64,000 nucleotides of DNA, from assembly GCF_000340565.2 (NCBI RefSeq), contig NZ_CP007203.1, forward strand, positions 155,898 through 219,897, in the 5' to 3' direction. The position numbers and the translations under genes were made by a program. A model generated the notes under the pieces. That model was not told the DNA's origin. It worked only from the letters and a program-made list of their open reading frames with translations, and made no database searches. The DNA is from Nodularia spumigena CCY9414 (lineage in GTDB: Bacteria; Cyanobacteriota; Cyanobacteriia; Cyanobacteriales; Nostocaceae). Numbering within the stretch: the stretch's first letter is position 1; each line of letters starts with the position of its first letter. Shown piece after piece: positions 62,853 through 64,000 of this stretch.

Positions 62853-63455
62853 TTAATAACCGCGCCAAACTCCCACTAGAGAACCCTGCACCTGCACTTG
62901 TGTAGCGAGTACCTCAATGGGTTTATACTTAGAATTGGCAGGCTTGAGAGTTACGCGATCGCCTTGGCGATAAAAACGTTTTAAAGTAGTACCGTAGCCA
63001 TCAACTCTCGCAGCGACGATAGTTCCATTTTTTAACTGGTCTGGTTCTAACACTGGATGCAGAAATACTAAATCGCCATCAGCAATTAAATCTTCAATCA
63101 TGCTATCGCCGGCTACCCGTAAACCATAGCTTTGAGGAGGTAAGGAAACATGAGAAAAGTCTAAATGATCTATAGCGTCAGTAAAAGGTTCAATTAAACC
63201 ACCAGCCGCAATTGTGCCTAAAATTGGGATACCTTGCTTCACAGGATGCAAAATCCGAATCGTTCGCGCCTTACCTTCATTCCAGTCTATATAACCTTTG
63301 GTACGTAAATGCTCTAAACGACTTTGAATTGGTGCAGGTGATTTCAGCTTCATTGCTTCCATCATTTGCCGAATTGAAGGAGAATACTGGTGAATTTTAA
63401 TATATTCTACCAACCAATCGTATAATTGTTGTTGAGCTTCTGTGAGACGTTCCAT
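62853..63455 (-). CDS. lexA: LexA repressor
   Basis: 200 aa. An N-terminal winged helix (LTEAQQQLYDWLVEYIKIH, SPSIRQMMEAM) is followed by the S24 self-cleaving domain: cleavage site Ala84-Gly85 (IAAGGLIEP), catalytic Ser118 (VAGDSMIED) and Lys159 (GTTLKRF). All residues for autocleavage are present. I use the ATG at 63453-63455 (MERLTEAQQQ); eight residues further up is only a TTG. A LexA box lies 33 bp before it, so it is autoregulated. Confidence 0.95.
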   Translation of the reverse strand: MERLTEAQQQLYDWLVEYIKIHQYSPSIRQMMEAMKLKSPAPIQSRLEHLRTKGYIDWNEGKARTIRILHPVKQGIPILGTIAAGGLIEPFTDAIDHLDFSHVSLPPQSYGLRVAGDSMIEDLIADGDLVFLHPVLEPDQLKNGTIVAARVDGYGTTLKRFYRQGDRVTLKPANSKYKPIEVLATQVQVQGSLVGVWRGY

Positions 63456-63487
63456 AAATTTATTGGGAATTAAATACAAATGTCTTT

Positions 63488-63501
63488 AGAACATTAGTAC
63501 T
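63488..63501 (-). promoter_or_regulatory. LexA operator (SOS-type box) of lexA
   Basis: AGTACTAATGTTCT on the minus strand agrees at every position with the cyanobacterial LexA consensus RGTACNNNDGTWCB, at a normal promoter distance from the lexA start. No other match was noticed in the window. Confidence 0.85.
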
Positions 63502-63589
63502 ACAAAAAATCCCAAATCACAAGATGAAAGTAAAAATATGAAAGGCAAAAGCAAGACAAATCTCTTTGCTTCTGCCCTATAGATTGTTA

Positions 63590-64000
<411 letters not shown>

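Overview
The window reads as a chromosomal segment of a filamentous, probably heterocyst-forming cyanobacterium of the Nostoc/Anabaena type. The support is direct: many copies of the HIP1 octamer GCGATCGC, heptameric short tandem repeats between genes, and lineage-specific genes (petP, psbU, chlG, btpA, crtR, a PucC-family transporter, LexA with the cyanobacterial operator). I saw no rRNA, tRNA or CRISPR array.

Layout. 1-2.8 kb: an intact IscB RNA-guided nuclease with its HEARO/omega RNA just upstream, a papain-fold toxin-like gene and the carotene hydroxylase crtR. 3.2-5.0 kb: pyruvate kinase. 5.0-18.1 kb: a long minus-strand surface-polysaccharide locus. It holds a Wzm/Wzt ABC exporter, two methyltransferase genes (one fused to a glycosyltransferase), GT2 and GT4 glycosyltransferases, dTDP-rhamnose genes rfbC, rfbD and rfbA, and gmd. 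18.3-19.7 kb: two Uma2 genes, one frameshifted. 19.8-29 kb: petP, an ArsA/Get3-like ATPase, chlG, small genes, an inositol-phosphatase-family gene, a PucC-type transporter, an aldo/keto reductase and a CrhR-like RNA helicase. 29-40 kb: rimO, btpA, VKOR-thioredoxin, nadB, psbU, a DUF3120 gene, uppP, a PDZ/radical-SAM-like protein, a PAS remnant and a cupin.

40.3-44.1 kb is a mobile-element hotspot. A sodium:solute symporter gene is split by a 382-bp IS200/IS605-type miniature element whose junctions can be reconstructed to the base, and an IS607-type element carrying tnpA and an intact tnpB sits beside it. 44.3-47.8 kb: HEAT, GNAT, small membrane and AmpG-like MFS genes.

48-62.8 kb is the most interesting region, a DNA phosphorothioation (Dnd) island: associated methyltransferase, dndE, an embedded MazF-type toxin/antitoxin pair, dndD, dndC, divergent dndB, an HNH nuclease with a probable sulfur-binding domain, Dnd-associated protein 4, Uma2, a second DndD/Rad50-like ATPase with a 57-62 aa partner, and a Dnd-type restriction helicase. 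No dndA and no dndFGH genes are present. I infer that DndC, DndD and DndE write the sulfur mark, that DndB regulates, and that the HNH, ATPase and helicase proteins form a non-canonical restriction arm. lexA follows, with a perfect cyanobacterial LexA box in its own promoter, then the 3' end of argF.

A 297-bp sequence occurs twice with no mismatch (25875-26171 and 63590-63886) in direct orientation 37.7 kb apart. The second copy includes the last codons and stop of argF. Several dispersed families (a MITE with AGGACTTACGCA ends, TTTTAGATTTTGGATT inverted repeats, heptamer repeats) fill the intergenic gaps.
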